Shown piece by piece: positions 8,450 through 19,738 of a DNA stretch of 64,000 nucleotides. Positions within the stretch are counted from its first letter, which is position 1. Each line of letters begins with the position of its first letter. This DNA comes from Flectonema sp. DT1601 (Eukaryota > Euglenozoa > Diplonemea > Diplonemida > Diplonemidae). The stretch is taken from the NCBI GenBank assembly GCA_964019425.1, contig OZ025799.1, positions 992,001 through 1,056,000 on the forward strand, given 5' to 3'. The notes beneath the pieces were generated by a model. That model saw only the letters and a list, made by a program, of their open reading frames with translations. It had not been told where the DNA came from and did not search any database. The position numbers and the translations under genes were made by a program.

Positions 8450-11433
8450 CTTTTAATTATTTTAAAGAAAAAACAATCAGTTTAGCGTCTTGACCAGGAC
8501 GGAAAATAGAAAGTGATCGACATAGTCGATCGATAAAAAAACAATGATAACATTGTTTATTCTTTTTTTTTATTTTAAATTCTTTTTATTTATTTTTTAA
8601 AGAAAAAAAAACGGAAAATAGAAATTAGTCGACAAAGTCGAACGATAAAAAAAACAATGATAACATTGTTTATTCTTTTTTTTATTTTTTTTTTTATATT
8701 CTTTTTTATTAATTTTGAAAAAAAAAAAAAAAAAACAATCAGTTTAGCGTCTTGACCAGGACGGAAAATAGAAAGTAATCGACATAGTCGATCGATAAAA
8801 AAACAATGATAACATTGTTTATTCTTTTTTTTTTTTAAATTCTTTTTATTTATTTTTTAAAGGAAAAAAAAAACGGAAAATAGAAATTAGTCGACAAAGT
8901 CGAACGATAAAAAAACAATGATAACATTGTTTATTCTTTTTTTTTTTTTTTTATTTCTTTTTATTTATTTTTTAAAGAAAAAAAACGGAAAATAGAAATT
9001 AGTCGACAAAGTCGAACGATAAAAAAAAACAATGATAACATTGTTTATTCTTTTTTTTTTTTTTTTTATTTCTTTTTATTTATTAAAAAAAAAAAACAAT
9101 CAGTTTAGCGTCTTGACCAGGACGGAAAATAGAAAGTGATCGACATAGTCGATCGATAAAAAAACAATGATAACATTGTTTAATCTTTTTTTTTATTTTA
9201 AATTCTTTTTATTTATTCTTTAAAGAAAAGAAACGGAAAATAGAAATCAGTCGACAAAGTCGAACGATAAAAAAAACAATGATAACATTGTTTATTCTTT
9301 TTTTTATTTTTTTTTTTATATTCTTTTTTATTAATTTTGAAAAAAAAAAAAAAAACAATCAGTTTAGCGTCTTGACCAGGACGGAAAATAGAAAGTAATC
9401 GACATAGTCGATCGATAAAAAAACAATGATAACATTGTTTATTCTTTTTTTTATTTTTTTTTTTATATTCTTTTTTATTAATTTTGAAAAAAAAAAAAAA
9501 AAAACAATCAGTTTAGCGTCTTGACCAGGACGGAAAATAGAAAGTGATCGACATAGTCGATCGATAAAAAAACAATGATAACATTGTTTAATCTTTTTTT
9601 TTATTTTAAATTCTTTTTATTTATTCTTTAAAGAAAAGAAACGGAAAATAGAAATCAGTCGACAAAGTCGAACGATAAAAAAAACAATGATAACATTGTT
9701 TATTCTTTTTTTTATTTTTTTTTTTATATTCTTTTTTATTAATTTTGAAAAAAAAAAAAAAAACAATCAGTTTAGCGTCTTGACCAGGACGGAAAATAGA
9801 AAGTAATCGACATAGTCGATCGATAAAAAAACAATGATAACATTGTTTATTCTTTTTTTTATTTTTTTTTTTATATTCTTTTTTATTAATTTTGAAAAAA
9901 AAAAAAAAAAAACAATCAGTTTAGCGTCTTGACCAGGACGGAAAATAGAAAGTGATCGACATAGTCGATCGATAAAAAAACAATGATAACATTGTTTAAT
10001 CTTTTTTTTTATTTTAAATTCTTTTTATTTATTCTTTAAAGAAAAGAAACGGAAAATAGAAATCAGTCGACAAAGTCGAACGATAAAAAAAACAATGATA
10101 ACATTGTTTATTCTTTTTTTTATTTTTTTTTTTATATTCTTTTTTATTAATTTTGAAAAAAAAAAAAAAAAAACAATCAGTTTAGCGTCTTGACCAGGAC
10201 GGAAAATAGAAAGTAATCGACATAGTCGATCGATAAAAAAACAATGATAACATTGTTTATTCTTTTTTTTTTTAAATTCTTTTTATTTATTTTTTAAAGG
10301 AAAAAAAAACGGAAAATAGAAATTAGTCGACAAAGTCGAACGATAAAAAAACAATGATAACATTGTTTATTTTTTTTTTTTTTTTTTTATTTCTTTTTAT
10401 TTATTAAAAAAAAAAAACAATCAGTTTAGCGTCTTGACCAGGACGGAAAATAGAAAGTGATCGACATAGTCGATCGATAAAAAAACAATGATAACATTGT
10501 TTATTCTTTTTTTTTATTTTAAATTCTTTTTATTTATTTTTTAAAGAAAAAAAAACGGAAAATAGAAATTAGTCGACAAAGTCGAACGATAAAAAAAACA
10601 ATGATAACATTGTTTATTCTTTTTTTTATTTTTTTTTTTATATTCTTTTTTATTAATTTTGAAAAAAAAAAAAAAAAAACAATCAGTTTAGCGTCTTGAC
10701 CAGGACGGAAAATAGAAAGTAATCGACATAGTCGATCGATAAAAAAACAATGATAACATTGTTTATTCTTTTTTTTTTTTAAATTCTTTTTATTTATTTT
10801 TTAAAGGAAAAAAAAAACGGAAAATAGAAATTAGTCGACAAAGTCGAACGATAAAAAAACAATGATAACATTGTTTATTCTTTTTTTTTTTTTTTTATTT
10901 CTTTTTATTTATTAAAAAAAAAAACAATCAGTTTAGCGTCTTGACCAGGACGGAAAATAGAAAGTAATCGACATAGTCGATCGATAAAAAAAAAACAATG
11001 ATAACATTGTTTATTCTTTTTTTTTATTTTAAATTCTTTTTATTTATTTTTTAAAGAAAAAAAAACGGAAAATAGAAATTAGTCGACAAAGTCGAACGAT
11101 AAAAAAAAACAATGATAACATTGTTTATTCTTTTTTTTATTTTTTTTTTTATTTTTTTTTTATTCTTTTTTATTAACTTTGAAAAAAAAAAAAACAATCA
11201 GTTTAGCGTCTTGGCCAGGACGGAAAATAGAAAGTAATCGACATAGTCGATCGATAAAAAAAACAATGATAACATTGTTTATTCTTTTTTTTTATTTTAA
11301 ATTCTTTTTATTTATTTTTTAAAGAAAAAAAAACTGAAAATAGAAATTAGTCGACAAAGTCGAACGATAAAAAAAACAATGATAACATTGTTTATTCTTT
11401 TTTTTTATTTTAAATTCTTTTTATTTATTTTTT
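8311..11433 (-). repeat. S satellite array, about 24 monomers, inverted
   Basis: About 24 occurrences of AACAATGATAACATTGTT at spacings that alternate between ~111-116 and ~135-149 bp. These are the B and A monomer types. A higher-order unit of about 408 bp is visible between ~9120 and ~10345: a variant with TTTAATCTTTTTTTT and AAGAAAAGAAACGG recurs near 9181, 9590 and 9998. The array ends where the inverted E tail begins. Confidence 0.9.
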
Positions 11434-11582
11434 AACAGGAGTTAAGATCACTTACATGAGTTAACACAACACAGATACGAGAGTCGCAAACTGAGGTAAC
11501 ACTACCAATTCAACAAAAAATAATCAGGATCGGACACAAGGAGGAGAGTTCATTCTACCTCTCATTGTCCTTGCTGGTATCT
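11434..11582 (-). repeat. E repeat tail, inverted and truncated
   Basis: Reverse complement of the end of the E units at 36240-36381 and 39720-39864, starting AACAGGAGTTAAGATCACTT and breaking off in the GAGATACC part. Its position at the far end of the inverted S array mirrors E at 2033. Confidence 0.85.
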
Positions 11583-12812
11583 TAAGTGTCTTGGTATCTC
11601 TCCTATATAATTGTCAGCATTGGGGATATTTTGGGTTTCTGAGGAAATCCACCAAGTCCTGGGCCAGGTACCCAGGCCAGGCCTCACCTAATTACACACT
11701 AATTCTTCTTTGCATTCCCGCAAGAAGGTCTGGTTCTAAGTGCAACATAAGTGTTGACTGGTGCCACGCATTACAGAAAGAAAAGTAGCGTTGCATATTG
11801 ACCTGTGGCAAGTCGGCGCTACCAAATGACAGTCTGATGATCCACGGCGGGCGTTTGCAGAAAGAAATTTGCCTTTGTCACGGAATTTCTTTTTTCTTTT
11901 TTACCACTTTTTGCGCCACTCACCTCCAAAAAAACATGAGTAAATCTTTTTTTATGGTTATCTCTCGATCTATCGCCCCAAAAAGTTTCACAAATTTCTG
12001 TGTGGAGAAAAAAGTTTTGCAGTTGTTTGCCAGTCAAAACTTACGCAGCACTGTAAGCTGGCCAGGCCTAGCTACTTCCGTACTGGGAATGAGGCTTCTG
12101 TTTCTTCCTGCTAGCAGGCCTGGTGCTAAGTGCTACGTAATAGTGCCACGCATTAAAGGAATAATATTAGGTTGCTCAGAAGTGCTATGTAAGCTGGCCA
12201 GGCCTAGCTACTTCCGTACTGGGAATGAGGCTTCTGTTTCTTCCTGCTTGCTGGCAGGCCTGGTGCTAAGTGCTACGTAATAGTGTCACGCATTACAGGG
12301 ATAATATTAGGTCGCCCAGAAGTGCTATGTAAGCGCCAGGCCTAGCTACTTCCGTACTGGGAATGGGGCTTCTGTTTCTCCCCGCAAGCAGGCCTGGTGC
12401 TAAGTGCTACGTAAGTGTTGAATGGTGTCACGCATTGCGGGAAGAAAGGTGGGGTGTTGCATGTTAACCTGTTGCAAGTTGGCACTACCAAATGACCTGA
12501 TGACCCACGGGGGGGCGTTTGCGGAAAGAGAATTGCTGCTTTTGCAGTTATTTGCCTTTGTCACGGGATTTTTTTTTTTTTTTTTTTACTGCTTTTTGTG
12601 CCACTCACCTCCAAGAAATCATGGTTACACCTTTTTTATGGTTATCCCTTGGCCTATCGATCTCGAAAAGGCTTCACAAATCCCTGAGGAGAATAGGTTT
12701 TAGAGTTTTGGTGCCAAGCTGTCTTTTTGTTATGATTTAGACAATTTGGGTTTTAATAAATAATTCCTTTCATTTTTGCCACCTTTCTGCAACCAATGCT
12801 TATGTAGCACCC
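11583..12812 (+). repeat. Y region: nested tandem repeats
   Basis: Two related longer segments (about 11690-12040 and 12395-12740) share ATTAC/TTGCG-variant cores such as GCACTACCAAATGAC and CACTCACCTCCAA. Between them lie three ~125-130-bp units (about 12050, 12186 and 12330). These contain GGCCAGGCCTAGCTACTTCC, TACTGGGAATG and TAAGTGCTACGTAA. Two open frames of 65 and 160 codons cross unit boundaries and look incidental. No gene is supported. Confidence 0.75.
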
Positions 12813-15800
12813 TTGAGCAAATTTTGGCTGCTAATTTTCTTCTTGCGAGCAAATTTTAGCTGCTTATTTTCTTCCCGCAAGCAAATTTTGGCTGCTGATT
12901 CTCTTCCCGCAAGCAAATTTTGGCTGCTTATTTTCTTCCCGCAAGCAAATCTTAGCTGCTTATTTTCTTCCCGCAAGCAAATTTTGGCTGCTTATTTTCT
13001 TCCCGCAAGCAAATTTTGGCTGCTGATTCTCTTCCCGCAAGCAAATTTTGGCTGCTTATTTTCTTCCCGCAAGCAAATTTTGGCTGCTTATTTTCTTCCC
13101 GCAAGCAAATTTTGGCTGCTGATTCTCTTCCCGCAAGCAAATTTTGGCTGCTTATTTTCTTCCCGCAAGCAAATTTTGGCTGCTTATTTTCTTCCCGCAA
13201 GCAAATTTTGGCTGCTGATTCTCTTCCCGCAAGCAAATTTTGGCTGCTTATTTTCTTCCCGCAAGCAAATTTTGGCTGCTGATTCTCTTCCCGCAAGCAA
13301 ATTTTGGCTGCTTATTTTCTTCCCGCAAGCAAATTTTGGCTGCTTATTTTCTTCCCGCAAGCAAATTTTAGCTGCTTATTTTTTTCTTGCAGGCAGATTT
13401 TAGCTGCTTATTTTCTTCCCGCAAGCAAATTTTGGCTGCTTATTTTCTTCCCGCAAGCAAATTTTGGCTGCTTATTTTCTTCCCGCAAGCAAATTTTTGG
13501 CTGCTTATTTTCTTCCCGCAAGCAAATTTTGGCTGCTGATTCTCTTCCCGCAAGCAAATTTTGGCTGCTTATTTTCTTCCCGCAAGCAAATTTTGGCTGC
13601 TTATTTTCTTCCCGCAAGCAAATTTTGGCTGCTGATTCTCTTCCCGCAAGCAAATTTTGGCTGCTTATTTTCTTCCCGCAAGCAAATTTTGGCTGCTTAT
13701 TTTCTTCCCGCAAGCAAATTTTGGCTGCTGATTCTCTTCCCGCAAGCAAATTTTGGCTGCTTATTTTCTTCCCGCAAGCAAATTTTGGCTGCTTATTTTC
13801 TTCCCGCAAGCAAATTTTAGCTGCTTATTTTTTTCTTGCAGGCAGATTTTGGCTGCTTATTTTCTTCCCGCAAGCAAATTTTGGCTGCTTATTTTCTTCC
13901 CGCAAGCAAATTTTGGCTGCTTATTTTCTTCCCGCAAGCAAATTTTAGCTGCTTATTTTCTTCCCGCAAGCAAATTTTGGCTGCTGATTCTCTTCCCGCA
14001 AGCAAACCTTAGCTGCTTATTTTCTTCCCGCAAGCAAATTTTGGCTGCTGATTCTCTTCCCGCAAGCAAATTTTGGCTGCTTATTTTCTTCCCGCAAGCA
14101 AATCTTAGCTGCTTATTTTCTTCCCGCAAGCAAATTTTGGCTGCTTATTTTCTTCCCGCAAGCAAATTTTTGGCTGCTTATTTTCTTCCCGCAAGCAAAT
14201 TTTGGCTGCTTATTTTCTTCCCGCAAGCAAATTTTGGCTGCTTATTTTCTTCCCGCAAGCAAATTTTGGCTGCTGATTCTCTTCCCGCAAGCAAATTTTG
14301 GCTGCTTATTTTCTTCCCGCAAGCAAATTTTGGCTGCTTATTTTCTTCCCGCAAGCAAATTTTGGCTGCTGATTCTCTTCCCGCAAGCAAATTTTGGCTG
14401 CTTATTTTCTTCCCGCAAGCAAATTTTGGCTGCTTATTTTCTTCCCGCAAGCAAATTTTGGCTGCTTATTTTCTTCCCGCAAGCAAATTTTGGCTGCTGA
14501 TTCTCTTCCCGCAAGCAAATTTTGGCTGCTTATTTTCTTCCCGCAAGCAAATTTTGGCTGCTTATTTTCTTCCCGCAAGCAAATTTTGGCTGCTGATTCT
14601 CTTCCCGCAAGCAAATTTTGGCTGCTTATTTTCTTCCCGCAAGCAAATTTTGGCTGCTTATTTTCTTCCCGCAAGCAAATTTTAGCTGCTTATTTTTTTC
14701 TTGCAGGCAGATTTTAGCTGCTTATTTTCTTCCCGCAAGCAAATTTTGGCTGCTTATTTTCTTCCCGCAAGCAAATTTTGGCTGCTTATTTTCTTCCCGC
14801 AAGCAAATTTTTGGCTGCTTATTTTCTTCCCGCAAGCAAATTTTGGCTGCTGATTCTCTTCCCGCAAGCAAATTTTGGCTGCTTATTTTCTTCCCGCAAG
14901 CAAATTTTGGCTGCTTATTTTCTTCCCGCAAGCAAATTTTGGCTGCTTATTTTCTTCCCGCAAGCAAATTTTGGCTGCTGATTCTCTTCCCGCAAGCAAA
15001 TTTTGGCTGCTTATTTTCTTCCCGCAAGCAAATTTTGGCTGCTTATTTTCTTCCCGCAAGCAAATTTTGGCTGCTGATTCTCTTCCCGCAAGCAAATTTT
15101 GGCTGCTTATTTTCTTCCCGCAAGCAAATTTTGGCTGCTTATTTTCTTCCCGCAAGCAAATTTTGGCTGCTGATTCTCTTCCCGCAAGCAAATTTTGGCT
15201 GCTTATTTTCTTCCCGCAAGCAAATTTTGGCTGCTTATTTTCTTCCCGCAAGCAAATTTTGGCTGCTGATTCTCTTCCCGCAAGCAAATTTTGGCTGCTT
15301 ATTTTCTTCCCGCAAGCAAATTTTGGCTGCTTATTTTCTTCCCGCAAGCAAATTTTAGCTGCTTATTTTTTTCTTGCAGGCAGATTTTAGCTGCTTATTT
15401 TCTTCCCGCAAGCAAATTTTGGCTGCTTATTTTCTTCCCGCAAGCAAATTTTGGCTGCTGATTCTCTTCCCGCAAGCAAATTTTGGCTGCTTATTTTCTT
15501 CCCGCAAGCAAATTTTGGCTGCTGATTCTCTTCCCGCAAGCAAATTTTAGCTGCTTATTTTTTTCTTGCAGGCAGATTTTAGCTGCTTATTTTCTTCCCG
15601 CAAGCAAATTTTGGCTGCTGATTCTCTTCCCGCAAGCAAACCTTAGCTGCTTATTTTCTTCCCGCAAGCAAATTTTGGCTGCTTATTTTCTTCCCGCAAG
15701 CAAATTTTGGCTGCTGATTCTCTTCCCGCAAGCAAACCTTAGCTGCTTATTTTCTTCCCGCAAGCAAATTTTGGCTGCTGATTCTCTTCCCGCAAGCAAA

Positions 15801-15952
15801 TTTTAGCTGCTTATTTTTTTCTTGCAGGCAGATTTTAGCTGCTTATTTTCTTCCTGCAAGCAAATTTTGGCTGCTTATTTTCTTCCCGCAAGCAAATTTT
15901 AGCTGCTTACTTTTTTCCTGCAAACAAATTTAAGCTGCCAATTTTCTTCAGT
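12813..15952 (+). repeat. M minisatellite, 32-bp period, ~98 copies
   Basis: The consensus unit is ATTTTGGCTGCTTATTTTC followed by TTCCCGCAAGCAA. A second variant has GCTGCTGATTCTC. The two alternate mostly as A-A-B, making a 96-bp higher-order unit. Rarer variants recur: AATCTTAGC, AACCTTAGC, a unit with one extra T (13495, 14167, 14811) and a diverged unit with CTTGCAGGCAGATT (six places). Because 96 is divisible by three and the unit is stop-poor, open frames of up to 310 codons arise on both strands. These are by-products of the period and are not listed as genes. Confidence 0.95.
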
Positions 15953-18900
15953 AGGAAGTAAGTAAGATTTATTTTTGCCTAAGGAAAAATGCTGGATTTA
16001 AAAAATAAATAAAAAGAATTTAAAATAAAAAAAAAGAATAAACAATGTTATCATTGTTTTTTTTATCGTTCGACTTTGTCGACTAATTTCTATTTTCCGT
16101 TTCTTTTCTTTAAAAAATAAATAAAAAGAATTTAAAATAAAAAAAAAGAATAAACAATGTTATCATTGTTTTTTTATCGATCGACTATGTCGATCACTTT
16201 CTATTTTCCGTCCTGGTCAAGACGCTAAACTGATTGTTTTTTTCGAAATTAATAAAAAAGAATATAAAAAAAAAAATTAAAAAAAAAGAATAAACAATGT
16301 TATCATTGTTTTTTTATCGTTCGACTTTGTCGACTAATTTCTATTTTCCGTTTCTTTTCTTTAAAAAATAAATAAAAAGAATTTAAAATAAAAAAAAAGA
16401 ATAAACAATGTTATCATTGTTTTTTTATCGATCGACTATGTCGATCACTTTCTATTTTCCGTCCTGGTCAAGACGCTAAACTGATTGTTTTTTTTTCGAA
16501 ATTAATAAAAAAGAATATAAAAAAATTAAAAAAAAAGAATAAACAATGTTATCATTGTTTTTTTATCGTTCGACTTTGTCGACTAATTTCTATTTTCCGT
16601 TTCTTTTCTTTAAAAAATAAATAAAAAGAATTTAAAAAAAAAAAAAAAAAGAATAAACAATGTTATCATTGTTTTTTTATCGATCGACTATGTCGATCAC
16701 TTTCTATTTTCCGTCCTGGTCAAGACGCTAAACTGATTGTTTTTTTTTTTAATAAATAAAAAGAAATAAAAAAAAAAAAAAAAAGAATAAACAATGTTAT
16801 CATTGTTTTTTTATCGTTCGACTTTGTCGACTAATTTCTATTTTCCGTTTCTTTTCTTTAAAAAATAAATAAAAAGAATTTAAAATAAAAAAAAAGAATA
16901 AACAATGTTATCATTGTTTTTTTATCGATCGACTATGTCGATCACTTTCTATTTTCCGTCCTGGTCAAGACGCTAAACTGATTGTTTTTTTTTCAAAATT
17001 AATTAAAAAAAAAAATATAAAAAAAATTAAAAAAAAAGAATAAACAATGTTATCATTGTTTTTTTATCGTTCGACTTTGTCGACTAATTTCTATTTTCCG
17101 TTTCTTTTCTTTAAAAAAAAATAAATAAAAAGAATTTAAAATAAAAAAAAAGAATAAACAATGTTATCATTGTTTTTTTATCGATCGACTATGTCGATCA
17201 CTTTCTATTTTCCGTCCTGGTCAAGACGCTAAACTGATTGTTTTTTTTTTCGAAATTAATAAAAAGAATATAAAAAAATTTAAAAAAAAGAATAAACAAT
17301 GTTATCATTGTTTTTTTATCGTTCGACTTTGTCGACTAATTTCTATTTTCCGTTTTTTTCTTTAAAAAATAAATAAAAAGAATTTAAAATAAAAAAAAAG
17401 AATAAACAATGTTATCATTGTTTTTTTTATCGATCGACTATGTCGATTACTTTCTATTTTCCGTCCTGGTCAAGACGCTAAACTGATTGTTTTTTTTTTC
17501 AAAATTAATAAAAAAGAATATAAAAAAAAAAAATAAAAAAAAGAATAAACAATGTTATCATTGTTTTTTTTATCGATCGACTATGTCGATCACTTTCTAT
17601 TTTCCGTCCTGGTCAAGACGCTAAACTGATTGTTTTTTTTTTTCAAAATTAATAAAAAAGAATATAAAAAAAAAAATAAAAAAAAGAATAAACAATGTTA
17701 TCATTGTTTTTTTTATCGTTCGACTTTGTCGACTAATTTCTATTTTCCGTTTTTTTTCTTTAAAAATAAAAAAAAAAAGAATAAACAATGTTATCATTGT
17801 TTTTTTTATCGATCGACTATGTCGATCACTTTCTATTTTCCGTCCTGGTCAAGACGCTAAACTGATTGTTTTTTTTTTTTCAAAATTAATAAAAAAGAAT
17901 ATAAAAAAATAAAAAAAAAAAAAGAATAAACAATGTTATCATTGTTTTTTTTTTTATCGTTCGACTTTGTTGACTAATTTCTATTTTCCGTTTTTTTTCT
18001 TTTTAAAAAATAAATAAAAAGAATTTAAAAAAAAAAAAAAAAGAATAAACAATGTTATCATTGTTTTTTTTATCGATCGACTATGTCGATTACTTTCTAT
18101 TTTCCGTCCTGGTCAAGACGCTAAACTGATTGTTTTTTTTTTTTTCAAAATTAATAAAAAAGAATAGAAAAAAAAAAAAAAAATAAAAAAATAGAATAAA
18201 CAATGTTATCATTGTTTTTTTTTATCGTTCGACTTTGTTGACTATTTTCTATTTTCCATTTTTTTTCTTTAAAAATAAATAAAAAGAATTTAAAAAAAAA
18301 AAAAAAAAAAAAGAATAAACAATATTATCATTGTTTTTTTTTTTTTTTTATCGATCGACTATGTCGATCACTTTCTATTTTCCGTCCTGGTCAAGACGCT
18401 AAACTGATTGTTTTTTTTTTTTCCTCAAAATTAATAAAAAAGATTATAAAAAAAATACAAAAAAAAGAATAAACAATGTTATCATTGTTTTTTTTTATCG
18501 TTCGACTTTGTCGACTAATTTCTATTTTCCGTTTTTTTTTTCTTTAAAAAATAAATAAAAAGAATTTAAAATAATAAAAAGAATAAACAATGTTATCATT
18601 GTTTTCTTATCGATCGACTATGTCGATCGCTTTCTATTTTCCGTCCTGGTCAAGACGCTAAACTGATTGTTTTTTTTTTCAAAATTAATTAAAAAAAAAA
18701 ATATAAAAAAAATAAAAAAAAAAGAATAAACAATGTTATCATTGTTTTTTTATCGTTCGACTTTGTCGACTAATTTCTATTTTCCGTTTTTTTTTTCTTT
18801 AAAAAATAAATAAAAAAAAATTAAAAAAAAAAAGATTAAACAATGTTATCATTGTTTTTTTATCGATCGACTATGTCGATTACTTTCTATTTTCCGTCCT

Positions 18901-19359
18901 GGTCAAGACGCTAAACTGATTGTTTTTTTTTTCAAAATTAATAAAAAAGAATATAAAAAAAAAAAAAAAAAAAAAAAAAGAATAAACAATGTTATCATTG
19001 TTTTTTTTTTTTTTTATCGTTCGACTTTGTCGACTAATTTTTATTTTCCGTTTTTTTTCTTTAAAAAATAAATAATAAGAATTTAAAAAAAAAAAAAAAA
19101 AAGAATAAACAATGTTATCATTGTTTTTTTATCGATCGACTATGTCGATCACTTTCTATTTTCCGTCCTGGTCAAGACGCTAAACTGATTGTTTTTTCTT
19201 TAAAATAATTAAAAGGATTTAAAAAAAAAAAAAAAAAAAAAAAATGAATAAACAATGTTATCTTTGTTTTGTTTTCTATCGATCGACTATGTCGATTAAT
19301 TTCTATTTTCCGTCCCGATCGAGACGCTAAACTGATTGTTTCCTTTTTTTAAATAATAA

Positions 19360-19390
<31 letters not shown>
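15953..19390 (+). repeat. S satellite array, about 26 monomers
   Basis: A short lead-in (15953-15984) is followed by regular alternation of type A (CGATCGACTATGTCG, with CGTCCTGGTCAAGACG) and type B (CGTTCGACTTTGTCG) monomers. Type A spacers often end in CAAAATTAATAAAAAAGAAT and type B spacers in AAAAAATAAATAAAAAGAAT. The last monomer has the variant CGTCCCGATCGAGACG that always precedes a D unit. Confidence 0.9.
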
Positions 19391-19395
<5 letters not shown>

Positions 19396-19738
19396 ATCTC
19401 CCTGCTATCCTCATATCCCCACAATAATATTATACCTTTTCATTTTCTCTTTCCTTTTCTGGTCTTTTTTTTTTTTTTTTTTTTTTCATGTTTGATTATT
19501 TCCTCTTCATATTTTTTTTTTTCTTTTCTTTCTTTTTTTTTTTTTTTTCTCTGCCTCTCTCTTAATTCTGTTCGTTTCTTTGAAACGAAAATTCATTTGA
19601 ATATTATTCCTTGGTCAGCAACAGTCATTGTCGCCCTCTGGGCCTGTTAAAAAAAAAAAAAAAATAAAAAGAAAGTTTACATCGGGAATAGGGCAGGAGC
19701 CAAAAGCTCCCAGTCCGTTACTTCCCACTCTATCGAAT
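19391..19738 (+). repeat. D repeat, copy 3
   Basis: Same order of landmarks as 3725-4133, but shorter in the T-rich middle (the CATACAACG segment is absent). Joined directly to an internally starting X copy. Confidence 0.85.

Noticed and set aside
12813-15952. Long open frames (up to 310 codons) in the M minisatellite
   Set aside because: They arise on both strands from a stop-poor 32-bp repeat and show no codon-position bias or start context.
12813-15952. CRISPR array
   Set aside because: Units are contiguous with no unique spacers and the genome is eukaryotic.
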